From Methyloceanibacter superfactus (GTDB lineage Bacteria; Pseudomonadota; Alphaproteobacteria; Rhizobiales; Methyloligellaceae), in contig NZ_LPWF01000005.1 in the NCBI RefSeq assembly GCF_001723305.1, positions 1 through 54,522 on the forward strand: a DNA stretch of 54,522 nucleotides, given 5' to 3'. This document shows, piece by piece, positions 44,255 through 52,022 of the stretch. The notes below the pieces were generated by a model. The model saw only the letters and a program-made list of their open reading frames with translations. It was not told the origin of the DNA and searched no databases. The position numbers and the translations under genes were made by a program. Every line of letters starts with the position of its first letter. Within the stretch, counting starts at the first letter, position 1.

Positions 44255-45505
44255 ATGTATAAGATGGAACAAATGATGAAGCCGCGCTTTGGAGTTACGG
44301 TCACCCTCGCGGCGTTGGTCGCATGCGCCGTGGCCGACAATCGCAGCGTCGCGGCTGAGATACACGGCGGGGTCCACCCATCGCCCGCGGTGATCCTTCA
44401 GGTGCTCAAGGAATTCGACAATCCGGAAGGCGCGATTTTCAGCGCGGACGGTAGCCATGTGTACATCTCCAATGCTGCCGAGGCCGGCAATCTTTCCGAA
44501 AAATTTGGTTGGGTTGAGGGCGCGGGATACATCAGCAAGCTGGACGTCAAAGCCAACGGTGAGTTGGCGATAGTCGAGAAGAAGCTGATCACCGGCTTGA
44601 CCGGGCCGCTCGGCATGGGCGTGCTGCCAGTTGCAACAGAGAAGTTCCCGGCCGGGACGATCTTTCTTTGCACGGGATCGGCGCCGCTCGTCGATAACAA
44701 TGGTCAGGTGGTCAAGGACCCGACACGCATGCGCAGTAAGCTTCTGGCGTTCAATGATGCCGGCGAAGTGCTCGGCGAGATCGATACCGGCCAGGGGTCA
44801 GTGTTCGAGCAGATCAACGGCAGCCCAATCATCCTGATCAACGCGCTGGGTTTCGACGCCGATGGCAATGTCTACGTCACCGACAGCGCCATCGGGGGCG
44901 ATCAGTTTGACCCGCCGTTCGAAAGTAGGAGTGGCCTTTGGATGATCCCACACAGCGCGCTGGACGCCCTCGCGGACGGACGGGTGCCCGCCAATCCGCC
45001 TACGTTCCTGGATATCCCCGGCAACCCTGACGGGGTCGAGGTCTCACCAACCAACGGTAAGGTCTATGTGAACACTGTCGGGGCATTCGCCAACTTGGCC
45101 GACCCGGCAAATGGCGGCATCTACGCGCTGACCAAAGAGGACATCTTCAACAACAAGCTACCGCCACCGGTTGACAGCGACCTGGGGGCACTCGATGGCC
45201 TCGACTTCACCGCTGGTGGCGTGATGTTAAACGCCCAGATCCGTGGAGACATTCCTGGCAAGCTTACGGTCACCTGCAAAAGCAAAGTTACCACCACCCT
45301 CGCGCTCCAGCCTGGCGGCACCATGTCCGACCTGAATGGCCCCGCCGACCTTGCGGTCCGGCGCAGCGCCAACGGCGCGCAGTTGGTGGTGATCCCCGAG
45401 CTTTACGCCCGCGACGCTACCGCGGGCGACGACGAGGTTACCGTGCTCGCGCTACCAGTCGGTTTCGATGCGGCGTGTGCTCGCGATATAGCGGGCTTGA
45501 ATTGA
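44255..45505 (+). CDS. Secreted beta-propeller protein (SMP-30/NHL-like)
   Basis: This 416-residue exported protein has a signal peptide (to VAAEI near residue 36), then a propeller built of repeats such as PEGAIFSADGSHVYISN, ALGFDADGNVYVTDSA, NPDGVEVSPTNGKVYVNT and GLDFTAGGVMLN. The repeats place Asp and Asn at strand ends as in SMP-30 and strictosidine-synthase-like proteins, but the catalytic set cannot be fixed. ATG 44255 has AAAGG 9 bases upstream. Its TGA overlaps a remnant of the Cache gene (LTG..VGVPK), followed by a terminator like that of the Cache gene. It seems to sit inside an older copy of the Cache cassette. Confidence 0.8.
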   Translation: MYKMEQMMKPRFGVTVTLAALVACAVADNRSVAAEIHGGVHPSPAVILQVLKEFDNPEGAIFSADGSHVYISNAAEAGNLSEKFGWVEGAGYISKLDVKANGELAIVEKKLITGLTGPLGMGVLPVATEKFPAGTIFLCTGSAPLVDNNGQVVKDPTRMRSKLLAFNDAGEVLGEIDTGQGSVFEQINGSPIILINALGFDADGNVYVTDSAIGGDQFDPPFESRSGLWMIPHSALDALADGRVPANPPTFLDIPGNPDGVEVSPTNGKVYVNTVGAFANLADPANGGIYALTKEDIFNNKLPPPVDSDLGALDGLDFTAGGVMLNAQIRGDIPGKLTVTCKSKVTTTLALQPGGTMSDLNGPADLAVRRSANGAQLVVIPELYARDATAGDDEVTVLALPVGFDAACARDIAGLN

Positions 45506-45537
45506 CCGGCCGCCCTGCTGTGGGTGTACCGAAATAG
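45502..45537 (+). pseudogene. Remnant of a second Cache-gene 3' end
   Basis: The 36 bases read LTGRPAVGVPK and stop, against LTGALFVGVPK and stop at the end of the Cache gene (43788-43823). 27 of 36 bases agree without gaps, and the stop codons are the same TAG. The remnant overlaps the stop of the propeller gene, so it marks the place where the inner gene was joined. Confidence 0.65.
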
Positions 45538-45556
45538 GCGGCTCTGCCAACACTAA

Positions 45557-45596
45557 CCCCGGCGCTCTTCTCTTCTCCCTGCGCCGGGGGCTTTTT
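45557..45596 (+). terminator. Terminator of the propeller gene
   Basis: A perfect 9-bp stem (45557-45565 with 45581-45589) with a 15-base CT-rich loop is followed by GC and five T. Loop and stem match those of the terminator at 43887-43928. Confidence 0.85.
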
Positions 45597-45731
45597 GTCG
45601 GCTATTGGCACGAAGCGGACATCCATGTCGGCTCTGAGCATGTCTGCTTGTGGAGAGTGAAGCAGACACCACGAGCTGGCTGCCAACACCGTCGCTCATC
45701 TTTGACGGGCTTCAAGGTCGGCTCAAATTGT

Positions 45732-45772
45732 ACACATTCTGAGGCCGCCGCTTGACGGGTCTCAAAATGTGT
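45732..45772. promoter_or_regulatory. Inverted repeat upstream of the resolvase, res-like
   Basis: ACACATTCTGAG (45732-45743) and CTCAAAATGTGT (45761-45772) are inverted copies with one mismatch and 17 bases between. A nearby direct repeat TTGACGGG-CTTCAA / TTGACGGG-TCTCAA (from 45702 and 45752) adds to the structure. Serine resolvases bind paired 12-bp arms in res sites next to their own gene, where they also repress it. A role here is inferred. Confidence 0.5.
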
Positions 45773-45816
45773 CTCTTAATGGTTTTCTCAATAACTCTAA
45801 GGGGATCAGAACCTCC

Positions 45817-46368
45817 ATGACGACGGTTGGCTACGCTCGGGTATCGACCTCCGGGCAAGACCTTGGTGTCCAGCTTGGAAAGCTGGAGGCCGCACGCTGC
45901 GACAAGGTCTTTCAGGAGAAGCGCTCGGGCGTCGATGCGGGGCGTCCAGAGCTAAAGCGCTGTCTCGATTACTTGCGCGAGGGCGACACGCTTCTCGTAA
46001 CGAAGATTGACCGCTTGGCCCGCTCGACCTCAGACCTCTACCGCATCGTGTCCACGCTTGCCGACAAGGGTGTGGCCTTCAAGGTGGTGGATGACCCGAC
46101 CATCGACACGACCTCCCGAACAGGGAAGCTGATAATGGGCATCCTTTCTCTGATCGCCGAGTTCGAGAACGACATCCGCCGAGAGCGGCAGATGGACGGG
46201 ATCAACAAGGCGCGCGAGCGTGGAACTCGGTTCGGGCGCAAGCCTCTTCTAGTCTCAGAGACGATCCAGAAAGTGAGAAAGTTACGGGAGGCGGGGACAA
46301 CTGTGCCGGAGATTATGCGGCAGACCTCCCTCTCGAAGGCATCCGTCTATCGCGCCCTGGCAACCTGA
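45817..46368 (+). CDS. Serine recombinase (resolvase/invertase family)
   Basis: This 183-residue site-specific recombinase has the catalytic Ser10 in VGYARVSTSGQDL, the arginine-bearing RLARSTSDLYRIV, and GILSLIAEFENDIRRERQMDGI linking to the DNA-binding end. The C-terminal helix-turn-helix is TVPEIMRQTSLSKASVYRAL. The size is normal for Tn3-type resolvases. ATG 45817 begins the conserved domain; AAGGGG is about 12 bases upstream, a little far. It has no transposase partner, so it may resolve dimers of the circular form or invert DNA. It converges with the kinase gene. Confidence 0.92.
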   Translation: MTTVGYARVSTSGQDLGVQLGKLEAARCDKVFQEKRSGVDAGRPELKRCLDYLREGDTLLVTKIDRLARSTSDLYRIVSTLADKGVAFKVVDDPTIDTTSRTGKLIMGILSLIAEFENDIRRERQMDGINKARERGTRFGRKPLLVSETIQKVRKLREAGTTVPEIMRQTSLSKASVYRALAT

Positions 46369-46425
46369 AGCCAGCGACCCAGTCGGGCTTGCGCTTTGAG
46401 CTGCGTTTTGGCTGCAAGCCCATCC

Positions 46426-46980
46426 TCAGCGAGTAAGAAAGCTCTTGAAGCGGTCCAGCTCTTCGGGCCGACAAACGGCCATCGTGGCCCCCAGCGCGGA
46501 CGCATAGGATTCGCATAACCTGCGGGACAACTGCTGGTGCTCATCCAGAGCTTCCTCCGACCGCACAGGACGAGTCCGCCGTCGGTCCCGCGCACGCCGC
46601 TCAGCAATTTTTGCGGCATCGTCTTCAACGTGGACCATGACGAGCAGCCGGAGTTCTTCGATCACCTCCTGAGGTATCTCGACCAGCCCGTTGTCCGTGT
46701 CGATAACGAGATGCCCGTCGAAGATGACTAGAGGTTCTGGCTGAGACCGGACAGCGCGCCAGAACGTGTCCACCAGGACGTCTTGATTCGATCTTACCTG
46801 CTCTCGGGGGCGCTGCCGGAGGGATTCAGAAGTAGCCTCTGGGTGTCGGAGGCCGTCCTTGATCAAGGCGCTCGCTTGCAGGTGAAGGCTGCTTGTAACA
46901 GCCCTCCGCGCTTGGGAGATCAGGGTGCTCTTGCCAACGCCAGATAGACCGAACACACCAATGATGCGCTGACCTCTCAA
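46426..46980 (-). CDS. P-loop kinase-like NTPase of the ASCH/PIN-GNAT operon
   Basis: This 184-residue protein has a Walker A motif GLSGVGKST at residues 11-19, the acidic strand PLVIFDGHLVID near 85, and an Arg-rich lid RRARDRRRTRP near 135, a layout like adenylate kinase and small-molecule kinases. It might phosphorylate a nucleotide or an RNA end, or be a regulatory NTPase; which is not known. Its ATG overlaps the stop of the PIN-GNAT gene by 4 bases (ATGA), so the two are coupled. It is the last gene of a three-gene operon and ends tail to tail with the resolvase gene. Confidence 0.8.
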   Translation of the reverse strand: MRGQRIIGVFGLSGVGKSTLISQARRAVTSSLHLQASALIKDGLRHPEATSESLRQRPREQVRSNQDVLVDTFWRAVRSQPEPLVIFDGHLVIDTDNGLVEIPQEVIEELRLLVMVHVEDDAAKIAERRARDRRRTRPVRSEEALDEHQQLSRRLCESYASALGATMAVCRPEELDRFKSFLTR

Positions 46981-48533
46981 GCGTCAAACCCCAAGTCCAG
47001 CATCCCCTTCAGCACTAAGAATCGATCCTCGCTTAACTTAGCTATGGATTGCGGTGGTCGTCCGTTGAATACACCTCCAGCGACTAAATCGGCCAACTTC
47101 GCCGTGGGCCTCGAATGACCCACGAGCAAGAAGTCGATCACCTTTACTGGACTCCCAGAATCGCCCGCCAGCTCGACAAGCTCATCTCTTGAGAAGACCG
47201 ACCTCTTCGCCGTCATTCGGATGAGATCGCTCGCGTCATCGCACTCGCTCACACTCTCGACGATGCCGACGGTCGTGATGCTCTGTGAGGCCTCCAACTC
47301 ATCGTCCTTGGACAGGTAGAAGAATAGCAGGTCACCCGGTCTGAGAGAGCTGGCCTTCGCTCGACAAAGATAGACCTTGCGGATGCAGTTGCCGGGAACG
47401 CGCGCCTGGTCGGGAGTTGCTGCGAGTTCGTTGGTCAGGTCTGTCCCCTCAAAAAGGGGGAGCACTTTGCGAAAGCTGATCTCGGGGAACAGCTTCTTGT
47501 GGTACTCGCCCTTTATCGGGACACAGTACTTGGCAGCCCTCTGACCGTCATAGAAGCGAGGGTAGCACTTACGGTCGAAATCGAGCACGTCTTCCTGGCT
47601 ACTGGGGTTTAGGTCCCCATGGAGCAGCACCTTCTCAAATACTAGTTCGCCGTTTTGCAGTCGGGACGTTTGCGAGAACCCATAGGACTGGAGCAGGCTG
47701 ATAAGCTCCTCCTTGTCGGCAAAGGCGGTAAGATAGACGACGTCGTAGCAGTTCGCTTGCGCAAACCAGAGGCTCTGCTTCAGCAGGTGCTCACCAAACT
47801 TCTCGCCGCGAAACTCCGGGGCCATCTTGAAAGTGCAGAGCTTCAGGATTTTCTCGCCTGACGACTGGATGCACGCGTCGCGGCGAGCTTCATCTTTGCG
47901 GATGACGACTCCAGCCAGCTCTCCACCGACCATCACGGTCCAGCACTTGCGATGTTTCCGAGCGCACTTTTCTAACCACTGATCGAAACCCGTGTAGTCG
48001 TCCCTGAGACCGTCAAAGATAGGGTGGCTTCGATCGAGCGCGTATGCCTCCTGCTCCGTCACGTGCGGCAGCTCAACTGAGGTCGGCTCGAAGGTCTGCC
48101 TCAGCCAGACCAGCGCATCCTCGACGGACATCACACGACCGGACAAGAGGCAACGGCTTGCCCTCTTGATCAGCTTCACATCCTGAGTGATCAGAAAGTC
48201 GGCAGCTCCTTGCTCCAGACAGAAAAGCAGCCGAACATCGCTCAGGTCGTTGTCGGAACTTATGGCGCCATATCTGCGCGCAAGCTCCGCGTCGTCGGGA
48301 TAGGGAACACCAGCCAACCGCTCAAAGCGCTCTAGCTTGCTGAGCGTGATGCTGCGTCTTTCTGCGTCACGATCTCGCTGGATGTCGTCGTCTACAGCTG
48401 AGTCGACGAAGAGTCGGACCCCGTGTGTGCTGCACTTTCGCGCGAGATCAGTAAGCCTCGCATCGGCTGGGGAGTTGTCCTCGAGGCCGATCACTACATT
48501 GGTGTCGATCAGGAATTTGAATGCGTTCGTCAT
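46977..48533 (-). CDS. PIN nuclease-GNAT acetyltransferase-PUA-like fusion protein
   Basis: This 518-residue protein has three parts. Residues 1-150 look like a PIN RNase domain: FLIDTNVVIG with Asp10, DNDLSDVRLLF with Asp96 and Asp99, and FLITQD with Asp118. Residues 160-305 are a GNAT acetyltransferase: VMVGGELAGVV, then the acetyl-CoA loop CTFKMAPEFRGEKFGEHLL at 233-251 and LLQSYGF. Residues 385-515 resemble EVE/ASCH-type PUA folds that read modified nucleic acid: SLRPGDLLFFYLSKDD and TVGIVESV. The ATG at 48533 is chosen because the PIN domain starts there; no clear ribosome site exists, and the gene overlaps the ASCH gene by 86 bases. Domain roles are from family knowledge; the joint action is unknown. 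Confidence 0.82.
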   Translation of the reverse strand: MTNAFKFLIDTNVVIGLEDNSPADARLTDLARKCSTHGVRLFVDSAVDDDIQRDRDAERRSITLSKLERFERLAGVPYPDDAELARRYGAISSDNDLSDVRLLFCLEQGAADFLITQDVKLIKRASRCLLSGRVMSVEDALVWLRQTFEPTSVELPHVTEQEAYALDRSHPIFDGLRDDYTGFDQWLEKCARKHRKCWTVMVGGELAGVVIRKDEARRDACIQSSGEKILKLCTFKMAPEFRGEKFGEHLLKQSLWFAQANCYDVVYLTAFADKEELISLLQSYGFSQTSRLQNGELVFEKVLLHGDLNPSSQEDVLDFDRKCYPRFYDGQRAAKYCVPIKGEYHKKLFPEISFRKVLPLFEGTDLTNELAATPDQARVPGNCIRKVYLCRAKASSLRPGDLLFFYLSKDDELEASQSITTVGIVESVSECDDASDLIRMTAKRSVFSRDELVELAGDSGSPVKVIDFLLVGHSRPTAKLADLVAGGVFNGRPPQSIAKLSEDRFLVLKGMLDLGFDA

Positions 48534-48948
48534 CGAGGAGGTCAGCAAGGGCACCGCGGACATAGCGGTATGACTGGGGCGGCGAGAAACTGAAGCGCTC
48601 TCGCAGTTCACGCGCAGAAATGGCAGGATCGAATGTTACCACCGGCCCCAAGATTACGCCAACGCCCTCGGTTGCGCCGCTGAAGTACTCAAGAAACAGC
48701 GATCGGGGTACGCAGGCCTGTTTTTTGAAAGCCTTCCACAGTGGCCCCACCGCCATGCGTCGAACGTTTGCGATCCTGACGGCGCCGATGAGGGCCCTTT
48801 CGGGACTGGATGAGTAGATCAACATCCACTTTCCGATTGCCGAATCGTCGGCAAAGCGACGGCGCAACTCCACCGTCTTGCGACCCACAATTATGTTGTG
48901 GGCGTGCTCGGGCTTTACGCTGATGATAATGTCGCCCGTGCCTGGCAT
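48448..48948 (-). CDS. ASCH domain protein
   Basis: This 166-residue protein begins with an ASCH domain, a PUA-like fold that binds RNA or modified bases: IIISVKPEHAHNIIVGRKTV with the usual GxKxVELR pattern, WMLIYSSSPERALIGAVRI, and a later SFSPPQSYRYV. The ATG at 48948 has GGAGG 8 bases upstream, the best ribosome site of the operon. Its last 86 bases overlap the PIN-GNAT gene in another frame, and the last 30 residues look like poor protein, perhaps shaped by that overlap. It is the first gene of the operon and may sense or guard against modified nucleic acids (inference). Confidence 0.8.
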   Translation of the reverse strand: MPGTGDIIISVKPEHAHNIIVGRKTVELRRRFADDSAIGKWMLIYSSSPERALIGAVRIANVRRMAVGPLWKAFKKQACVPRSLFLEYFSGATEGVGVILGPVVTFDPAISARELRERFSFSPPQSYRYVRGALADLLDDERIQIPDRHQCSDRPRGQLPSRCEAY

Positions 48949-49507
48949 CTCTCAGTCCTCCAAAAAGGAATCACCCTGTCCTCGACGTTACACGGGTCGC
49001 GAATCGACGGCCACCTGGCTGCCTCATCCCGTACTAACGCAGGAAGACTCCCAAAGGTTTAAGTCTGGACCGGCCCGCTGCTGCACAGGGAGCGGATGCT
49101 GCGGGCGGAGCAGACATGGTTTGAGGAAGCAGATGAGTTCGTAAGGGCCTCCGGTTGATCGGCACGGTAGCTGGTGCCAACCGCCAAATCGGCATGGCCG
49201 CTCTAAACTCTCGGGTGTCCGGTGGACAATAAACTGATCAACAGAGCCCGAATTTTATCCAGAATCGATCAAATCACTTCACTATTTGGTTCCAGACAGA
49301 AGTCGAACGCGCCGCAAATGGAGTCATCGACCCCCGCGTGACAGTTCCCCCCGTTGTTGAAGTGCGACGTAAAAAAAGCATTAGATAACTTGTCAACGCT
49401 GTGGGCAGTGGTCCGCTTATTCGTAGCTTGGGGCCGAGTTGAACTGGCAGGGGATACGAAATGACACGGGCGGACGTTCTCTCGATTGAACACGTGGTCT
49501 TGGTCGC
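48949..49507. other. Non-coding stretch between the ASCH operon and the excisionase
   Basis: About 560 bases separate two divergent units. I see no coding frame with protein character. The region is clearly less GC-rich than the host genes, particularly 49230-49400. It should hold the promoters for the ASCH operon (left) and the integrase genes (right), and perhaps integrase arm sites, but no clear motif was found. Confidence 0.5.
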
Positions 49508-49693
49508 GTGAGGTCGGCAGCCTACATCGGCGTCTCTTCATCTCTCTTCGATAACATGGTGCGTGACGGAAGAATGCCCCCGCCAAAGAGAATTAACAGC
49601 CGTGTCATTTGGGACCGTAGACAGCTTGATGCCGCGTTCGATGCGCTTTCCGACGGCGACGCCGAGAACCCTTGGGACCGAGAGGCGGCATGA
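49508..49693 (+). CDS. AlpA/excisionase-like DNA-binding protein
   Basis: This small protein of 61 residues has a winged-helix pattern: SAAYIGVSSSLFDNMVRDGR, MPPPKRINSRVIWDRRQLD, AAFDAL. It matches the short excisionase or recombination-direction factors found just before tyrosine integrases in rhizobial islands. Start GTG 49508 is the only start near the conserved part; the usual few residues before it are missing, so the real start may be elsewhere. Its TGA overlaps the ATG of the integrase gene, so the two are made together. Confidence 0.72.
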   Translation: MRSAAYIGVSSSLFDNMVRDGRMPPPKRINSRVIWDRRQLDAAFDALSDGDAENPWDREAA

Positions 49694-50784
49694 AGATCAA
49701 TCTTCGCTACATCTCCGAGGATATGGACCGCCATGGCAACATGCGCCTCTACGTGCGACGCAACGGTCGCAAGATCAGGATTAGGGAGCGGTGGGGCACC
49801 GAGGGCTTCGTAGCCGCATACAACAACGCCCTTGCCGAGACCGAGCGACCGAAATTCAACCCGACGGTCGGAGGCGCAGCCCTAAGGGGATCGCTCCGCT
49901 GGCTCCTTGAGCGCTACTTCGTCTCGGCTGAGTTCAAGCAGCTTCGCGGATCGACCCAGCGCGTAAGACGGGGCATTCTAGACAATCTCTCTGTCACTCA
50001 TGGTACGAAGCCCTTTGCGCGCATGGAGCCGCGCCACGTTCGCCAGTTCAGGGACGAGAAGGCTGAGCTACCCGAGGCAGCCAACGGGCGTCTGAAGGCT
50101 CTTCGACAAGTGTTCAAGTGGGCAGTCGAGGCTGGCCATGCTGAACGCAATCCCGCGACCGATGTGCCCTACATCAAGACGAGTTCCGAGGGTTTCCACA
50201 CATGGACCATCGACGAGGTCTACCAGTACCTCAATCATCACGGCACAACCTCAAAGGCGGCCCGAGCACTTACGTTCTTGCTTTATACCGGAGCCGCCCG
50301 TGGCGACCTCGTGGACCTTGGCCGCCAGCACCGCCGGAATGATCGCCTGGTGTTCAAGCGAAAGAAGACCAGGGTCGAGGTAGAAATCCCCATCATGCGG
50401 GAGCTGAGGGCCGCTATCGAGGCAACTCCTCCCGATCAGCTCACGTTCATTGTAACTGAGTTCGGCAAGCCTTTTACGCCGGCGGGGTTTGGAAACAAGA
50501 TGCGGTATTGGTGCGACCAGGCGGAACTGCCGCATTGCAGCGCGCATGGATTACGAAAGGCAGGAGCCACCCTCGCCGCCAACAACGGTGCCACCGCACA
50601 CCAGCTCATGGCTATCTTTGGCTGGACCACCCTCAAGGAAGCCGAGCGTTACACCCGACGGGCGGATCGAAAGAGGCTCGCCAATACCGGCATGCATTTC
50701 ATTTCGCTGGGCCAGATCGAGAACGAAATTGCCCCACCCGACGCGGAGGTTGCGGTCGGTGGGACAAAAGGGAGCAAAAAGTAG
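49690..50784 (+). CDS. Tyrosine integrase of the element
   Basis: This 364-residue phage-type integrase has an N-terminal arm-binding part, a core-binding helical part (residues 80-165) and a catalytic domain (170-335). The active set is Arg204 in TGAARGDL, Lys near 226 in FKRKKTR, His286 and Arg289 in HGLRKAGAT, Trp312 in GWTTL and the nucleophile Tyr321 in ERYTRR. The ATG at 49690 overlaps the excisionase stop. It ends 27 bases from the attachment site in tRNA-Phe, and it should recombine at the 16-bp repeat. It looks intact. Confidence 0.93.
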   Translation: MKINLRYISEDMDRHGNMRLYVRRNGRKIRIRERWGTEGFVAAYNNALAETERPKFNPTVGGAALRGSLRWLLERYFVSAEFKQLRGSTQRVRRGILDNLSVTHGTKPFARMEPRHVRQFRDEKAELPEAANGRLKALRQVFKWAVEAGHAERNPATDVPYIKTSSEGFHTWTIDEVYQYLNHHGTTSKAARALTFLLYTGAARGDLVDLGRQHRRNDRLVFKRKKTRVEVEIPIMRELRAAIEATPPDQLTFIVTEFGKPFTPAGFGNKMRYWCDQAELPHCSAHGLRKAGATLAANNGATAHQLMAIFGWTTLKEAERYTRRADRKRLANTGMHFISLGQIENEIAPPDAEVAVGGTKGSKK

Positions 50785-50811
50785 TGGCAAATCAACGAGC
50801 AAGAAATGGAG

Positions 50812-50827
50812 TGGTGCCCAGGGGCGG
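50812..50827. repeat. Right attachment site in tRNA-Phe
   Basis: This 16-base repeat copy covers CCA, the discriminator base and the 3' acceptor strand plus the start of the T stem of tRNA-Phe. It is identical to 41497-41512. Confidence 0.88.
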
Positions 50828-50887
50828 ATTCGAACCACCGACACGCGGATTTTCAATCCGCTGCTCTACCAACTGAGCTACCGATGC
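50812..50887 (-). tRNA. tRNA-Phe (GAA anticodon), acceptor stem mismatched
   Basis: The minus strand gives D arm, anticodon stem GCGGA/TCCGC with loop TTGAAAA (GAA anticodon), T arm with TTCGAAT, and an encoded CCA. The 5' acceptor strand GCATCGG and the 3' strand CCTGGGC pair at only five of seven positions: 3-70 is A-G and 5-68 is C-T, with one G-T pair at 4-69. The gene body is typical otherwise. The 3' strand is part of the attachment repeat. The tRNA may be impaired, or the 5' bases 50881-50887 may carry errors. Confidence 0.85.
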
Positions 50888-51027
50888 TTGTCAGGCCGCC
50901 GCCGGGGCGCGCCACGCAAGGCCCTGGCTTATAGGAAATCGCCCCGCCCCTGTCGAGACCGGATGCGTCCCCCGCGCCGCCCCCTGTCGATGGGCCCTGA
51001 ACACGGGCACGGCCATGCCGGCTCCTC

Positions 51028-51234
51028 TCACTCGAACTCGTCGAGGGTCCCATCGTCGATATTGCCGACCGGCTCACCGGGAACCGTATAAGCGCCCTTG
51101 AGCCAGCGGCCGAGGTCGATCTCGGCGCAACGCTTCGAGCAAAACGGGCGGCGGTCGGGCGCGGATGGCTTGCCGCAGATCGGGCAGCGGCCGGTCGTCT
51201 TTGGCTCCGGGGGTTTGCGCGAAGGCGCATTCAC
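51028..51234 (-). CDS. yacG: DNA gyrase inhibitor YacG
   Basis: This 68-residue zinc protein has the four Cys ligands in CPICGK and FCSKRC, followed by [18 protein letters not shown], the typical YacG sequence. It binds and inhibits DNA gyrase in E. coli. The GTG at 51234 overlaps the TGA of maf by 4 bases, so the two are coupled. The tail is acidic (DDGTLDEFE). It lies upstream of tRNA-Phe on the same strand. Confidence 0.92.
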   Translation of the reverse strand: MNAPSRKPPEPKTTGRCPICGKPSAPDRRPFCSKRCAEIDLGRWLKGAYTVPGEPVGNIDDGTLDEFE

Positions 51235-52022
51235 TCGGTCTCGACCTCCGCCTTGGAGAGCCACAGCAGGCTCACCGGATAGCCCTCGCCCGCCAGCAGG
51301 CTCACCACCTCGGTGAGCGGCAGGCCGACGACATTGGTGTAGGAGCCGACCAGCTTGACCACGAAAGCGCCGGCGATGCCCTGAATGGCATAGCCGCCGG
51401 CCTTGCCCTTCCACTCGCCGCTGGCGAGATAGGCGCCGATCTCCTGGTCGGAGATGTTGCGGAAGCGGACCCGCGTCTCCACCACCCGCTCGCGCCAGCG
51501 CCCCTCGGGCGTCACGATGCAAATGGCCGTATGCACCCGGTGGGCGCGGCCGCGCAACATGCGCAAGGCATCGGCGGCCTCATGCTCCAGCTCGGCCTTG
51601 CCGAGCACCCGGCGTCCCACCGCCACCACCGTATCGGCGGCGATGAGGAAGGACTTGGCGAGTTCGGGCTCCGATTTGATGATCTTGAGCGCGGCCTCCG
51701 CCTTGGCGCGGGCGAGCCGGCGCACGATGTGGCGCGGCACCTCGCCCTTGGCCACGCTCTCGTCAACCGAAGCGGGCCGCAACGCGTCGGGCGCGATGCC
51801 GGCCTGCTCGAGGAGCTGAAGCCGGCGCGGCGAGGCCGAAGCGAGCACCAGCTTCGGCCGGAAGCTCGAGCCTGGCGTCGGCGCGCGGCGGCGCGGCGGC
51901 CGAGTCGGGCTTTTCGCCTTCTTCGGTCCCTGAATCGCAGCCTCAGGCCCAGCAGGATCGCTCCGCTTCAGCCCGAGCTTGCTACTTAAACCGGTAAGTG
52001 ATCCGACCTTTAGTGAGATCAT
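51231..52022 (-). CDS. maf: Maf-family nucleotide pyrophosphatase
   Basis: This protein hydrolyses non-canonical nucleoside triphosphates or dTTP/UTP. Family motifs are [55 protein letters not shown] and GGYAIQG. The conserved part starts near residue 56; the first 55 residues are basic and Pro-rich. ATG 52022 is the only good start, and it would overlap the infA end by 41 bases; a non-ATG start close to FRPKLVLAS is possible. It lies between infA and yacG, the usual order in rhizobia. Confidence 0.9.
   Translation of the reverse strand: MISLKVGSLTGLSSKLGLKRSDPAGPEAAIQGPKKAKSPTRPPRRRAPTPGSSFRPKLVLASASPRRLQLLEQAGIAPDALRPASVDESVAKGEVPRHIVRRLARAKAEAALKIIKSEPELAKSFLIAADTVVAVGRRVLGKAELEHEAADALRMLRGRAHRVHTAICIVTPEGRWRERVVETRVRFRNISDQEIGAYLASGEWKGKAGGYAIQGIAGAFVVKLVGSYTNVVGLPLTEVVSLLAGEGYPVSLLWLSKAEVETE

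Larger units (their letters stand above)
41497..50827. mobile_element. Integrative element in tRNA-Phe
   Basis: A 16-bp direct repeat, TGGTGCCCAGGGGCGG, bounds a segment of about 9.3 kb at 41497-41512 and 50812-50827. The right copy is the 3' end of tRNA-Phe. A tyrosine integrase and an excisionase-like gene lie next to the tRNA at the inner side, the usual layout of tRNA-targeting islands. Genes inside are accessory: an HUH-like Rep, two secreted proteins, a resolvase and an ASCH/PIN-GNAT/kinase operon. No conjugation genes or phage structural genes are present, so it is a small or decayed element probably moved with help from others. Confidence 0.88.

Noticed and set aside
45438..45689. Small minus-strand frame with DVRFVPIADKKPP
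   Set aside because: This phrase is the translated reverse of the GCGGACAT-type intergenic repeat and is a common false gene in rhizobial genomes. It also crosses the terminator at 45557-45596.
50508..50876. Plus-strand frame ending GGFEPPTRGFSIRCSTN
   Set aside because: This is the known false peptide produced by reading through the antisense of a tRNA gene.
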